NCBI GenBank assembly: GCA_900554545.1
Contig: USHW01000068.1
Location: 1-7,810 of the forward strand
Reading direction: 5' to 3'
DNA: 7,810 bases
Source: an uncultured Prevotella sp.
GTDB lineage: Bacteria; Bacteroidota; Bacteroidia; Bacteroidales; Bacteroidaceae
The notes below the pieces were generated by a model that was given only the letters and a program-made list of their open reading frames with translations, was not told where the DNA came from and did no database searches. The translations under genes and the position numbers were made by a program. Each line of letters begins with the position of its first letter. Position 1 is the first letter of the stretch. Below are positions 1-7,810 of the stretch, piece by piece.

Positions 1-5
1 GTTTT

Positions 6-33
6 ACACATTTTTTATTGTTCATAAATGTGT
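6..33. repeat. AT-rich 8-bp inverted repeat
   Basis: ACACATTT at 6-13 is the exact reverse complement of AAATGTGT at 26-33, separated by a 12-base loop. It could be a weak terminator stem of an upstream gene or an operator-like site. The stem has only two G/C pairs and is not followed by a clean T run, so a terminator role is unproven. Confidence 0.35.
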
Positions 34-54
34 CAACTTTTGCCAGGACAAGAC

Positions 55-185
55 AGACGGCTGCCGCATGCTGGCTGAAAGGCCGCCTTTTACAAGCTGA
101 AAGGCCATCTTTTGCAATGCGGAAGACGGCCTTTCGCCGTTTAAAAGGCGGCCTTTTGCAAGACGGTTTGCCGCATGGCGTGCGG
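55..185. repeat. GC-rich direct and inverted repeat cluster
   Basis: Two tandem 22-base units sit at 74-95 and 96-117, both of the form GCTGAAAGGCC-N2-CTTTT-N-CAA. A related unit at 143-161 reads AAAAGGCGGCCTTTTGCAA. Bases 78-92 are perfectly complementary (15 bp) to 142-156. Inside that stem, 99-114 can pair with 120-135 with one mismatch and two G-U pairs, so 78-156 can form one long imperfect hairpin. The cluster is flanked by a near-direct repeat, AGACGG followed by TGCCGCATG, at 55-70 and 161-177. A small stem CCGCA/TGCGG lies at 171-185. This may be an intergenic palindromic repeat family, a MITE-like element or a structured RNA/terminator; the sequence alone does not decide. Confidence 0.6.
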
Positions 186-264
186 CGATGTCATCCTCAT
201 GCCTGTTTCAAGTCAAAATACTGTTACTCCAAGCGGCTGTTTCGCAAATTTTAGCAGATGATGA

Positions 265-272
265 TACTTTTG
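265..272 (+). promoter_or_regulatory. Distal promoter-like -7 box (TACTTTTG)
   Basis: TACTTTTG matches the Bacteroidota -7 consensus TAnnTTTG. A partial -33 match, TTCG at 241-244 (consensus TTTG), lies 20 bases upstream, close to the usual spacing of about 19. It would give a leader of roughly 95 to 100 bases before the GH26 start at 375. Confidence 0.35.
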
Positions 273-326
273 CCCTGATGCGGAAAAATAGCCGGAAAAA
301 TGCGTCCGCGTTTATTTCGTTTTTCA

Positions 327-334
327 TACTTTTG
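327..334 (+). promoter_or_regulatory. Proximal promoter-like -7 box (TACTTTTG)
   Basis: This is a second exact TAnnTTTG match, embedded in the same ATACTTTTGC 10-mer as the distal box 62 bases upstream. No good TTTG -33 element is visible at the expected distance around 304, so it may need an activator, as is common for PUL promoters driven by hybrid two-component or SARP/ECF-type regulators (established for PULs generally; no regulator is seen here). Transcription from it would begin near 341 and give a leader of about 35 bases to the ATG at 375. Confidence 0.45.
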
Positions 335-374
335 CGCTGCTATCTAAAAGACCTGTAATTTTAATGAAAAGAAA

Positions 375-1556
375 ATGTTAAACTGTTTACTAATTCGCTA
401 TTTAAGTTTGAGACGTTTTTCCGGCAGCCGTATCCGGAATGTCGTCATGGCGGCCCTGCTTTCCTTGCCGTCGGCTGCAAACACCCGGCATGCGCTTTGC
501 AATCCGTCGCCCACGCCGGAGGCGCAGGATGTGTATGACATACTGTGGAGCGTGTACCGTGAAAAAGCCGTATCGGCCACCGTGGCAAATGTAGACTGGA
601 ACATCAGGGAGGCCGAGAACGTGCACGAGTGGACGGGCAAGTGGCCGGTGATGAACGTGTTTGACTTCATAAACTTCCATAACTCAAAGGACGTTGACCC
701 GAAAGGCTGGCTCGACTACAGCGACATCAGCGTGGCTGAAAGCTGGTGGAAAGAAGGCGGGCTGGTAGGCTGCATGTGGCACTGGAACGTGCTTGCCAAT
801 GACGGAAAGACGCTTACCTGCACCCCCGGCACGGAGCCTGGGCAGACAAGCTTCGACGTGTCGAAGATTGACGACACGGCTTCTGACGAATACAAGCAGG
901 TAATCAGCGACATTGACCAGATTGCCAAGTACCTCGGCAAGATGCAGCAGGCCGGAATACCCGTGATATGGCGTCCGCTGCACGAGGCCGCCGGCAACAC
1001 CTACGAGTATGAAGGCGGCCAGGCTTGGTTCTGGTGGGGAGCCAAAGGGGCGGAGCCTTTCAAGAAGCTCTGGCGGCTGATGTACGACCGGCTTGTCAAC
1101 CACCACAAGCTGAACAACCTCATCTGGGTGTGGACTTCGCAGACTTCGGCCGACGACGGAGTGGCCGACAGCACGTGGTATCCCGGCGACGAATATGTCG
1201 ATGTGGTAGGCCGCGACAGCTATTACGCCCTGCAATATCCGCTGATGAAGGAGTACAACGCCCTCTCGTCGATGTTCCCCGGCAAGCTCGTGGCCCTGGC
1301 CGAATGCGGCAACGGCGACGAAGTGAGGATGTCGCCGTGGAGCAAGATATGGCGGCAAGGCTCGCGCTGGTGCTGGTTCATGACATGGTACGACTATAAC
1401 TACAACGCCGGGCAGAGCCAGGAGCACAAGTACGCCGGGAAAGACTGGTGGACTGACGCCTTCAACTCCGGCACGGTGCTCGACCGCGACGCCTTCAGGC
1501 AGCTGCGCGGCGGCTCGCACAAATATGTTCTCGTTAAAGACAATCAAGTATTATGA
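375..1556 (+). CDS. GH26 family glycoside hydrolase, probable endo-beta-1,4-mannanase
   Basis: This 393-residue protein carries a full GH26 catalytic domain from about residue 48 to the C-terminus. The family acid/base motif WRPLHE places the catalytic Glu at E204, with the family His at H203. The nucleophile is E310 in VALAEC. The 106-residue separation fits GH26 enzymes such as Cellvibrio Man26A. WHWN (W135-N138) and GRDSYY (D281, Y283) match other active-site strands. GH26 is mostly beta-mannanase; lichenase or beta-1,3-xylanase activity cannot be excluded. The N-terminus is unusual: about 22 basic residues precede a modest hydrophobic stretch (VVMAALLSLPSAA), with Cys43 after it but no proper lipobox (RHALC). 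It is probably exported, though periplasmic or surface location is unclear. An alternative start is ATG 447. It is the first gene of the operon, and its TGA stop overlaps the next ATG (ATGA). Confidence 0.9.
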   Translation: MLNCLLIRYLSLRRFSGSRIRNVVMAALLSLPSAANTRHALCNPSPTPEAQDVYDILWSVYREKAVSATVANVDWNIREAENVHEWTGKWPVMNVFDFINFHNSKDVDPKGWLDYSDISVAESWWKEGGLVGCMWHWNVLANDGKTLTCTPGTEPGQTSFDVSKIDDTASDEYKQVISDIDQIAKYLGKMQQAGIPVIWRPLHEAAGNTYEYEGGQAWFWWGAKGAEPFKKLWRLMYDRLVNHHKLNNLIWVWTSQTSADDGVADSTWYPGDEYVDVVGRDSYYALQYPLMKEYNALSSMFPGKLVALAECGNGDEVRMSPWSKIWRQGSRWCWFMTWYDYNYNAGQSQEHKYAGKDWWTDAFNSGTVLDRDAFRQLRGGSHKYVLVKDNQVL

Positions 1557-2698
1557 AACGCTTTACCATCATACCGTTGCTTCTCGCATGCCTGTTCGCC
1601 TTCACGCGGCTCGCGGCTGCGGAGCGCACCATCCTCTTGGGGCCGAAAACCATCGGCGCGGGATGGAAGGACAACATCGTCATCCTGCCGCAGCAGTTCG
1701 CCGCTGCGCAGCCGGGCGACGTGCTGACCGTATATGTTGACAACGTGAAGGCCGGCGCGCAGGGCGCGTTCCAAGACCCGGCCGACTGGAAAGCCATAGC
1801 CCCCGAATACGCGTACTTCGGCATCTCGGGGCCTTTCCGCTTGAAAATAACCGAAGACATGCTCGCAAAAATAAAGCAGCGCGGACTGGCGCTGGGCGGA
1901 CACGACTACCGCATACTGCGCGTGACGCACATTCCCGCCGCCGAGATTGTGGAGAAGACAATCTACCGCGGCCCGTCAGTGCTTATGAAAGACGACTGGA
2001 GCGCGAGTGCAAGCATACAGAAAGACTGCTTCAAGGACGTGAAAGTGGGCGACGTTCTGCATTTCCATGCAAGCCGCGTTGAGGAAGGTGCGGCCGGCAA
2101 GGTGATGGATTTCACGTGGAACGCAATGGAGCCTTCGCTCGACGGAGTGCCCGTTGGGCAAGACGGCTTCACATATCCCGTCAGCGAACAGTCGCAGCTC
2201 GTCAAGCTGCAGCTGGCCGGCAGCGACGGCGTAAGCATGCGCGTGGGCGGCAAGGGCTACCGTCTGGACAAGATTTCGGTAATATCCTTTATAGGCACGC
2301 GCGACGAAAGCCTTGACGGGGCGCAGCGCGCGCCGCGCGAATACGAGCTGAAGCCGGGCGAACTCTTCCATGGCGAGAAGCTGTTTCCGCAAGACTGGAG
2401 CGGCAACATACGCATAACGGCGGAGCCGTTTCAGGACTGTACCGAGAGCGATTGCATCGTGGTGTGCTATGAAAAGATGCAGCCCGGCTGCCAGCCGCAA
2501 ATATCTTTCCGCGAGAACCGCGGCGACTGGAAGGACATAACGGGGGCGGCGGAGCCTGTATGGTACAAGCTCGACGGCAACGACGTGGTGCTTACGCTCG
2601 ACGCCGGTGTGCTTGACAAGCTCAAGACCAGGGGAGTGGTGATAACAGGTGTGGGCGCAACCATAACGAAAGCCTACATCCTGCGTATTGGCAACTAA
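1553..2698 (+). CDS. Secreted protein with three tandem CBM-like beta-sandwich modules
   Basis: The protein has 381 residues and opens with a signal peptide, MKRFTIIPLLLACLFAF followed by TRLAAA, probably cut near residue 23. LLAC (Cys13) is a poor lipobox because its hydrophobic core is very short, so lipidation is doubtful. The rest is three divergent repeats at about 27-127, 137-246 and 271-379. Each opens with a G-x(n)-W motif (GAGWKD, KDDWSA, PQDWSG), has a GD or SD turn followed by a hydrophobic strand, and ends with G-x-x-Y/A-x-I-x-x-I. Similar modules are attached to Bacteroidota polysaccharide hydrolases, which suggests carbohydrate binding (inference from pattern, not an assigned family). 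No catalytic motif is seen. Repeat 3 has a Cys cluster: C296, C301, C305 and C313. The start overlaps the GH26 stop by four bases (ATGA), implying translational coupling with that enzyme. Confidence 0.75.
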   Translation: MKRFTIIPLLLACLFAFTRLAAAERTILLGPKTIGAGWKDNIVILPQQFAAAQPGDVLTVYVDNVKAGAQGAFQDPADWKAIAPEYAYFGISGPFRLKITEDMLAKIKQRGLALGGHDYRILRVTHIPAAEIVEKTIYRGPSVLMKDDWSASASIQKDCFKDVKVGDVLHFHASRVEEGAAGKVMDFTWNAMEPSLDGVPVGQDGFTYPVSEQSQLVKLQLAGSDGVSMRVGGKGYRLDKISVISFIGTRDESLDGAQRAPREYELKPGELFHGEKLFPQDWSGNIRITAEPFQDCTESDCIVVCYEKMQPGCQPQISFRENRGDWKDITGAAEPVWYKLDGNDVVLTLDAGVLDKLKTRGVVITGVGATITKAYILRIGN

Positions 2699-2723
2699 CA
2701 AACAATTATATAACCTTTTTAAT

Positions 2724-5700
2724 ATGTACAGATTGATTTTATGGTGCGCCATGCTGGTGGCATGGTGTACCGGCTTGAACGCGCAGCAGATTGTCAAGGG
2801 ACAAGTGCTGGACGGTGCAAGCAACAATGAGCCGATGATAGGAGCTACAATCCAAGTGCCTAGCACGAAGACTGCGGCAGTGGCCGACTTTGACGGCAAC
2901 TTCTCTATCACGATGCCTGGGGGCAAAACCCTGATACAAGTGTCGATGATTGGTTACAAGACACAAGTAATCAACGTTAAAGACAAGACCTCGGTGCAAG
3001 TTGTCCTTGAGGCGGAAGCCAACGAGATGGACGAAGTCGTGGTGGTGGGCTACGGTACGATGAAGAAACGTGACCTTAGCGGCTCCATAACGCAAATCAA
3101 GGGCGACGAACTCTTGGCCGGAAACTCTACCGACGTGGCCCACGGACTGCAAGGAAAGATTGCCGGAGTGCAGGTAAGCCAGAGCGACGGCTCGCCGGGA
3201 GCGGGCGTAAGCATCACCGTGCGCGGTGCAAACTCGTTCACTACAAGCTCGCAGCCGCTTTACATCGTCGATGGTGTGCCTTACGGTACAAGCCCCAACG
3301 GCACGCCTACGTCTAGCGCCAACGAGGGCAACAACCAGTTTTCTTCCCCTCTGTCGATGATTAACCCCAACGACATCGAGAAAATCGAGGTGCTCAAGGA
3401 CGCTTCCGCGACGGCCATCTACGGTTCGCGCGGTGCCAACGGCGTTGTCATCATCACCACGAAGAAAGGCAAGGAAAGCGACGGCGGCAAGCCTACAATC
3501 GAGCTTAACGTGAAGCTCGGCTTGCAGACTATCGGCAAACGCGTCGAAGTTCTTGACCCGTACACCTATGCCTTGTACCAGAACGAGCAGTATGCCAACA
3601 GCCATTATTATGAGGGAAGCACCGCTGCGTTCCCCTACCGTGGCGAATGGGACTACCCATACGTGAACGGCAACTTTATCTATGACGCCGGAACGTACAA
3701 CCCAAGCCCTGAAGATTTCCGTAATCCGGGACTGCGTACCGACCAATACGGCAACGTTGACGAGGTGGCTGTGGCCGACTGGCAGGACGAAATCTACCAG
3801 ACTGCATTCCAGCAGGACTACAACGTGAGCGTAAGCAACGGCAACGACCGCGGCTGGTACAATTTCTCGGGTAACTTCACAAAGCAGGACGGTATAATAA
3901 AGAACACCGGTTTCGAGCGGTACGGCATATCAATCAACATCGGACGGCACATAACGAAGTGGCTGGAAATAGGTACAAGCTCGTTCTTTACCAACACAAC
4001 GACCGACTTCCAGCGTACAGGCTCTGAGAATACGGGTGTAATCCGCTCGGCACTCATATTCCCTCCGACATACGGAGTGCGTACAGAGACAGAACAACTT
4101 GACGAACTTAACTGGCTGGCTACAAACCCGGTCAACTACATAAACGGTGCAAAGGACCAGTTGAAGCAGATAAGCTGGTTCTCAAGCAGCTATGTCCAGG
4201 TGAAACTCGCGCCATGGCTGACCTTCCGCCAGAACCTCGGTCTCGGCTACAACGACGGCCACCGCAACACGTATTATGACCGCCACACGCAGGAAGGACG
4301 TACTCCTAACAACGGCTTGGGCGGAAAGTCCACGAGCATCTGGAAGAGCCTGACGGCGGAAAGCATCCTTACGTTCGACAAACGCTGGGGAGTGCATGCG
4401 CTGAACGTTGTGGCTGGTATGACGTTTGAGAAGGGAACGGGTGAGAATACGGCTATGTCGGCCACCAACTTCCCCACGGACTACACGCAGGACAACGACA
4501 TGAGCCTTGCCCTCGACCGTGCTACGATAAGCAGCAGCACAACCGAACAGGCGCTCGAGTCATTCCTCGGACGTGTCAACTACACGCTGCTCGACAGGTA
4601 TATCTTCACCGCCAGCGTCCGTACTGACGGCAGTTCGAGCTTCGCAAAGAACAACAAATGGGCTACGTTCCTTTCGGGAGCCTTCGCATGGAGGGCCAGT
4701 GAGGAGAAGTTCATACAAGACCTCAACATCTTCTCGAACCTCAAATTCCGCTTGAGTTTCGGTCAGACGGGTAACCAGGCCATAGGAGCTTACCGCACGT
4801 TGAACGTTCTCAACGCCGCAAACTATCCGTTCAACGGCTCGCTTGAGAGCGGAATGTCGATGATTGACTGGCGAGGACCGACCAATCCCGACCTGAAATG
4901 GGAAACAACCGACCAGTTCAACGCCGGTATCGACATGGGATTTCTCGACAACAGGCTGCAGTTCACTGTTGACTATTACTACAAGAAAACGCGCGACTTG
5001 CTGCAGAACGTCACCATACCGGGCAGCTCCGGCTTTACGCAGATGATGGTGAACAGCGGCAATGTGACAAATGAAGGACTTGAGTTCACGCTCAACTACG
5101 ACGTGCTCCGCAACACTCCTGTGAAGTGGAACATATCGGCCAACCTCTCGTTCAACCGCAACCGCATCGGCGGACTTGACGGCGACCAGTATGCAACGTC
5201 GCTGTGGAGCGCGGCTGACCAGGCTTTCCTCCAGCGCAACGGCTGCCCGATAGGTACCATATTCGGATATGTCGAGGACGGGTTCTACGACAATCTGGCC
5301 GAAGTCCGTTCTTTCCCGGCATACGCCAACCTTTCAGACACCGAGGCAAGGCGTTACATCGGCGAGATAAAGTACCGTGACATGAACGGCGACGGACAAA
5401 TTACGGCTGCCGACAAGACCATCATCGGCGACACAAACCCCGACTTCGTGTACGGCTTCACAAGCAACCTGTCGTGGAAGAACTTTACACTCTCGTTCAT
5501 GTTGCAAGGCTCGCAGGGCAACGACATCCTGAACTACAACCTTACGGACATAGAGATGGGCAACTACGGCAACATTACATGGGACGCGTACAACACGCGG
5601 TGGACGCCCGAGAACGCCTCCAGCGCCAAGTGGCCGAAGCCTACTGCTGGCTACAACCGCACATGGCTGTTCAGCGACCGCTACGTTGAGGACGGCAGCT

Positions 5701-5930
5701 ACCTGAAGATGAAGTACATAACTCTGTCTTACGACTGGTTCAAGCCGTTCCCCGGAATACAGAAGCTGAACATCTCGTTCACGGCCAACAACCTGTTCAC
5801 AATAACCAACTACAGCTGGTTTGACCCCGACGTGAACGCCGGCGGTACAAACGCTGCCACACCAGGAGTGGACAGTTACTCGTATCCGAGTGCGCGCACG
5901 TTCACCCTTGGCCTTAACTTCACATTCTAA
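2724..5930 (+). CDS. susC: SusC-like TonB-dependent outer-membrane transporter
   Basis: This 1068-residue SusC/RagA family porin imports oligosaccharides across the outer membrane with TonB energy. Domains in order: signal peptide (residues 1-20, cut LNA|QQ); a carboxypeptidase-regulatory-like beta domain (about 23-100, starting QIVKGQVLDG); the TonB-box-like DEVVVVGYG (103-111); the plug with the SusC signature NDIEKIEVLKDASATAIYGS starting at 216 and continuing RGANGV; then a 22-strand-type barrel ending in an aromatic residue (LGLNFTF), as needed for barrel assembly. A calcium-loop-like DMNGDGQITAAD lies at 886-897, common in the family. Length is normal and the frame is intact. I chose ATG 2724 rather than the in-frame ATG at 2688 because the signal peptide starts there and 2688 lies inside the upstream gene. 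It pairs with the SusD 19 bases downstream. The specific glycan is inferred from the GH26 neighbour. Confidence 0.96.
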   Translation: MYRLILWCAMLVAWCTGLNAQQIVKGQVLDGASNNEPMIGATIQVPSTKTAAVADFDGNFSITMPGGKTLIQVSMIGYKTQVINVKDKTSVQVVLEAEANEMDEVVVVGYGTMKKRDLSGSITQIKGDELLAGNSTDVAHGLQGKIAGVQVSQSDGSPGAGVSITVRGANSFTTSSQPLYIVDGVPYGTSPNGTPTSSANEGNNQFSSPLSMINPNDIEKIEVLKDASATAIYGSRGANGVVIITTKKGKESDGGKPTIELNVKLGLQTIGKRVEVLDPYTYALYQNEQYANSHYYEGSTAAFPYRGEWDYPYVNGNFIYDAGTYNPSPEDFRNPGLRTDQYGNVDEVAVADWQDEIYQTAFQQDYNVSVSNGNDRGWYNFSGNFTKQDGIIKNTGFERYGISINIGRHITKWLEIGTSSFFTNTTTDFQRTGSENTGVIRSALIFPPTYGVRTETEQLDELNWLATNPVNYINGAKDQLKQISWFSSSYVQVKLAPWLTFRQNLGLGYNDGHRNTYYDRHTQEGRTPNNGLGGKSTSIWKSLTAESILTFDKRWGVHALNVVAGMTFEKGTGENTAMSATNFPTDYTQDNDMSLALDRATISSSTTEQALESFLGRVNYTLLDRYIFTASVRTDGSSSFAKNNKWATFLSGAFAWRASEEKFIQDLNIFSNLKFRLSFGQTGNQAIGAYRTLNVLNAANYPFNGSLESGMSMIDWRGPTNPDLKWETTDQFNAGIDMGFLDNRLQFTVDYYYKKTRDLLQNVTIPGSSGFTQMMVNSGNVTNEGLEFTLNYDVLRNTPVKWNISANLSFNRNRIGGLDGDQYATSLWSAADQAFLQRNGCPIGTIFGYVEDGFYDNLAEVRSFPAYANLSDTEARRYIGEIKYRDMNGDGQITAADKTIIGDTNPDFVYGFTSNLSWKNFTLSFMLQGSQGNDILNYNLTDIEMGNYGNITWDAYNTRWTPENASSAKWPKPTAGYNRTWLFSDRYVEDGSYLKMKYITLSYDWFKPFPGIQKLNISFTANNLFTITNYSWFDPDVNAGGTNAATPGVDSYSYPSARTFTLGLNFTF

Positions 5931-5949
5931 CCAAGTTCGAAGATACGAC

Positions 5950-7707
5950 ATGAAAAAGACAATATTATCAATAGCTACGGCCTGCATGCTGGTTATCGGC
6001 GCCGGTGCGCTTGCCGGATGTACAAGCTGGATAGAGGAAGACCCTGACAGCCTTATCACCGACGACATGGTGGGCGACAGCGAGGACGCCGCGAAACAAT
6101 GGGTTACGGGCGTTTACAGCAAGTGGATTAACGACATGTTCCGCTGGGGTTACTTCCCCAGGGTGCTCGAGCAGGACGCCGACTACATATCTGGTCCCGA
6201 CTGGCTGTTCGGTACTTTCGGTGCCGGCAACTTCCAGGGCGAGCCTGAAGTGCCTGACGCGCTGTGGAACGGATGCTATAACCTGATAGGCCGGGCCAAC
6301 ATGGCGGAGCGAGAGATAAGGTCGATGACAAACATTTCCGACGCCGCCAAGTTCAACGCCATAGGCGAGGTGAAGTTCAACAAGGCGTTCGCCTATTTCC
6401 TTTTGGTGCGCGCCTACGGCCCGGTGCCTGTGCAGCCTGAGGATGACACCTCCGACAAGAACCAGCCGAGGCAGAGCGTGGACTCCGTGTACAATTACAT
6501 TATAGACAACCTCACATCGGCTGCGGCGATGATGTACAAGAACACCGACAGCGACTATGAACCCGGACACGTCAACGCCGGAAGTGCTGCCGGCCTGCTT
6601 GCCAAGGTCTACGCTACAATGGCTGCGGCCGCAATGCCCGAAGGCACGCCTGTAACGGTGCGCACCGGGCGCGCCTACGACGGCGAGGGCGACGACAAGG
6701 CTTACGCTCCTTTAGTAAGCATGACGTTCAACAAGACCGCCGTTGACGGGTATGAAAACATGGATTCGCACGAACTGTACACGTTGGCGGCGGAGTGGGC
6801 GAAGGATGTCATCGACGGAGAGTTCGGCAACTACGAGCTGCTGCCTTATTCTGAGCTTTGGAGCAAGACGTCCGCAACGGCGTCGGAGTTCATGTTCTCC
6901 ATCGCTTCCGCCGACGGCAACGACACTTACTCCACGCAGGTGCACACGCAGTATGCAGGCTATCTTACAGCAGCCGGTTCCGACTTCATCGCCAGCGGCG
7001 GATGGACGGGATGCACACGCCACTGGTATGACCTGTTCGAACACGACGACTACCGCATCGTAAACGGTGTGAGACACCGCTGGCGCGTAAACGGACAGGA
7101 GGACGGAAACCTCGGTTTCTACTATCCCCTGACCGAAGAGTACAGCATAATGGCCACCGGCACCGACCTTGACGGCAACTGGGTGAGCGACCCCGTGGCG
7201 CCTTACGACGACGGAGTGAGCTACTACTACAACATGACGAGCGAGTGCCTGGCGTTCACCACGAAGTATTCTGACGTGACAAACGCCGCAACGGAGAACG
7301 CAGACGCCAACTGGCCATTCCTGCGCTACGCCGACGTGCAGCTGATTTACGCCGAAGCGGAGAACGAACTCGGCAATCCCGGCGAGGCGCTTATCTACCT
7401 CAACAACGTGCGCAGGCGTTCAAACGCCGCCGAAGGCAGCCTTACAGGCAGCGGCGCGCTCGACACACAGGAGAAGATGCGCAGCGCAATCTTGGAGGAA
7501 CGTGCAAAGGAATTCGCCTGCGAGGGCGACCGCCGCTGGGACCTCATACGCTGGGGCATATACCTCGACGCCATGAACGCGCTGGGCGGAAGCGACGACT
7601 CGGGCATCAACAAGACGCGTTCTGCGCGCAACCTGCTGTTCCCCATACCCAACGCCGAGCTTAACACCAACAAGGCCATAACCGAGAACAACCCCGGATG
7701 GAACTAA
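5950..7707 (+). CDS. susD: SusD-like surface glycan-binding lipoprotein
   Basis: This 585-residue SusD/RagB family lipoprotein acts as the substrate-binding lid on the SusC transporter at the cell surface. The signal peptide ends in a clean lipobox, LAGC, giving a lipidated Cys24; the acidic residues soon after (WIEEDPD) fit surface-exposed Bacteroidota lipoproteins. Family landmarks are NKAFAYFLLVRAYGPVP (144-160) in the N-terminal TPR-like half, RYADVQLIYAEAENELG (459-475), ERAKEFACEGDRRWDLIRWG (517-536), and the typical tail LFPIPNAEL ending NNPGWN. The protein is complete. The in-frame ATG at 5890 was rejected because it lies within susC and would bury the signal peptide; ATG 5950 begins MKKTILSI. 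Ligand-contact residues cannot be assigned because SusD binding sites are poorly conserved. Confidence 0.96.
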   Translation: MKKTILSIATACMLVIGAGALAGCTSWIEEDPDSLITDDMVGDSEDAAKQWVTGVYSKWINDMFRWGYFPRVLEQDADYISGPDWLFGTFGAGNFQGEPEVPDALWNGCYNLIGRANMAEREIRSMTNISDAAKFNAIGEVKFNKAFAYFLLVRAYGPVPVQPEDDTSDKNQPRQSVDSVYNYIIDNLTSAAAMMYKNTDSDYEPGHVNAGSAAGLLAKVYATMAAAAMPEGTPVTVRTGRAYDGEGDDKAYAPLVSMTFNKTAVDGYENMDSHELYTLAAEWAKDVIDGEFGNYELLPYSELWSKTSATASEFMFSIASADGNDTYSTQVHTQYAGYLTAAGSDFIASGGWTGCTRHWYDLFEHDDYRIVNGVRHRWRVNGQEDGNLGFYYPLTEEYSIMATGTDLDGNWVSDPVAPYDDGVSYYYNMTSECLAFTTKYSDVTNAATENADANWPFLRYADVQLIYAEAENELGNPGEALIYLNNVRRRSNAAEGSLTGSGALDTQEKMRSAILEERAKEFACEGDRRWDLIRWGIYLDAMNALGGSDDSGINKTRSARNLLFPIPNAELNTNKAITENNPGWN

Positions 7708-7709
7708 TC

Positions 7710-7727
7710 AATTCATAATTATGAATT
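7710..7727. repeat. 18-base perfect AT-rich palindrome
   Basis: AATTCATAATTATGAATT is its own reverse complement. It sits three bases after the susD stop and 13 bases before the next ATG. It could form a weak hairpin affecting mRNA processing between susD and the downstream gene, but it has only two G/C pairs and no following U tract, so it is not a convincing terminator. Similar AT-rich spacers are common in these genomes. Confidence 0.5.
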
Positions 7728-7740
7728 AAACAAAGCAACC

Positions 7741-7810
7741 ATGAACAAGAAAATATTGAAATACATGGCAGCCGCCATAACGCTGGGGGGGGGTGGGGGG
7801 GGGAAAGACA
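7741..7810 (+). CDS. Start of a downstream exported protein (truncated at window edge)
   Basis: The ATG lies 33 bases after the susD stop on the same strand. The first 15 residues, MNKKILKYMAAAITL, have the basic n-region and hydrophobic core of a signal peptide, probably of a lipoprotein. In PULs this position usually holds a surface glycan-binding protein (SusE/SusF or SGBP type) or another hydrolase, so it is likely part of the same operon. After residue 15 the frame reads six glycines and then Lys-Asp, which comes from the G-rich run at 7785-7803 and is probably not real sequence. Nothing about function can be read beyond export. Confidence 0.6.
   Translation, partial: MNKKILKYMAAAITLGGGGGGKD
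7785..7803. other. G9-T-G9 run, probable sequencing or assembly artefact
   Basis: Nine Gs, one T and nine more Gs occur immediately before the window end, inside what should be the hydrophobic core of a signal peptide. No comparable homopolymer occurs elsewhere in the window. Poly-G at a read or contig end is a known artefact of some sequencing chemistries. A true phase-variable tract is a less likely alternative. Confidence 0.6.

Larger units (their letters stand above)
1..374. other. Upstream non-coding region with repeats and promoter-like boxes
   Basis: No convincing gene lies in these 374 bases. An open frame at 18-254 exists, but its translation is mostly the reading-through of the GC-rich repeats at 55-185 and shows no domain or signal peptide. 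Composition changes along the region: AT-rich at 1-45, GC-rich and highly repetitive at about 55-185, then AT-rich up to the first gene. The last part carries two TAnnTTTG boxes and is the likely promoter region of the PUL operon. No tRNA, riboswitch or regulator gene was recognised. The end of whatever gene lies to the left is not in the window. Confidence 0.7.

Overview
The window looks like part of a polysaccharide utilization locus (PUL) from a Bacteroidota genome, most likely order Bacteroidales (Prevotella, Bacteroides or Muribaculaceae type). The case rests on an adjacent SusC-like TonB-dependent transporter and SusD-like lipoprotein, TAnnTTTG-type promoter boxes with no obvious Shine-Dalgarno sites, and a GH26 family hydrolase in the same operon. 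No marker in the window fixes the genus.

Layout: positions 1-374 hold no convincing gene. They contain an AT-rich inverted repeat (6-33), a dense GC-rich repeat/palindrome cluster (about 55-185) that can fold into one long imperfect hairpin (78-156), and two near-identical promoter-like boxes (265-272 and 327-334). Five genes then run on the + strand in one tight array: a GH26 glycoside hydrolase, probably an endo-beta-mannanase (375-1556); a secreted protein made of three divergent repeats of a likely beta-sandwich, carbohydrate-binding-like module (1553-2698); SusC (2724-5930); SusD (5950-7707); and the first codons of another exported protein (7741 to the edge). Gaps are -4, +25, +19 and +33 bases, so a single transcript is likely.

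Inferred teamwork: the GH26 enzyme cuts a beta-mannan-type glycan, SusD captures the oligosaccharides at the cell surface and SusC imports them using TonB energy. The triple-module protein may help hold the glycan, and the truncated gene is where a surface glycan-binding protein or another enzyme would be expected. No regulator or further enzyme is visible.

The least explained items are the triple-module protein with its four-cysteine cluster, the odd N-terminus of the GH26 enzyme, and the upstream palindromic repeat element. The last 30 or so bases contain a G9-T-G9 run that looks like an assembly or sequencing artefact, so the end of the window should not be trusted.
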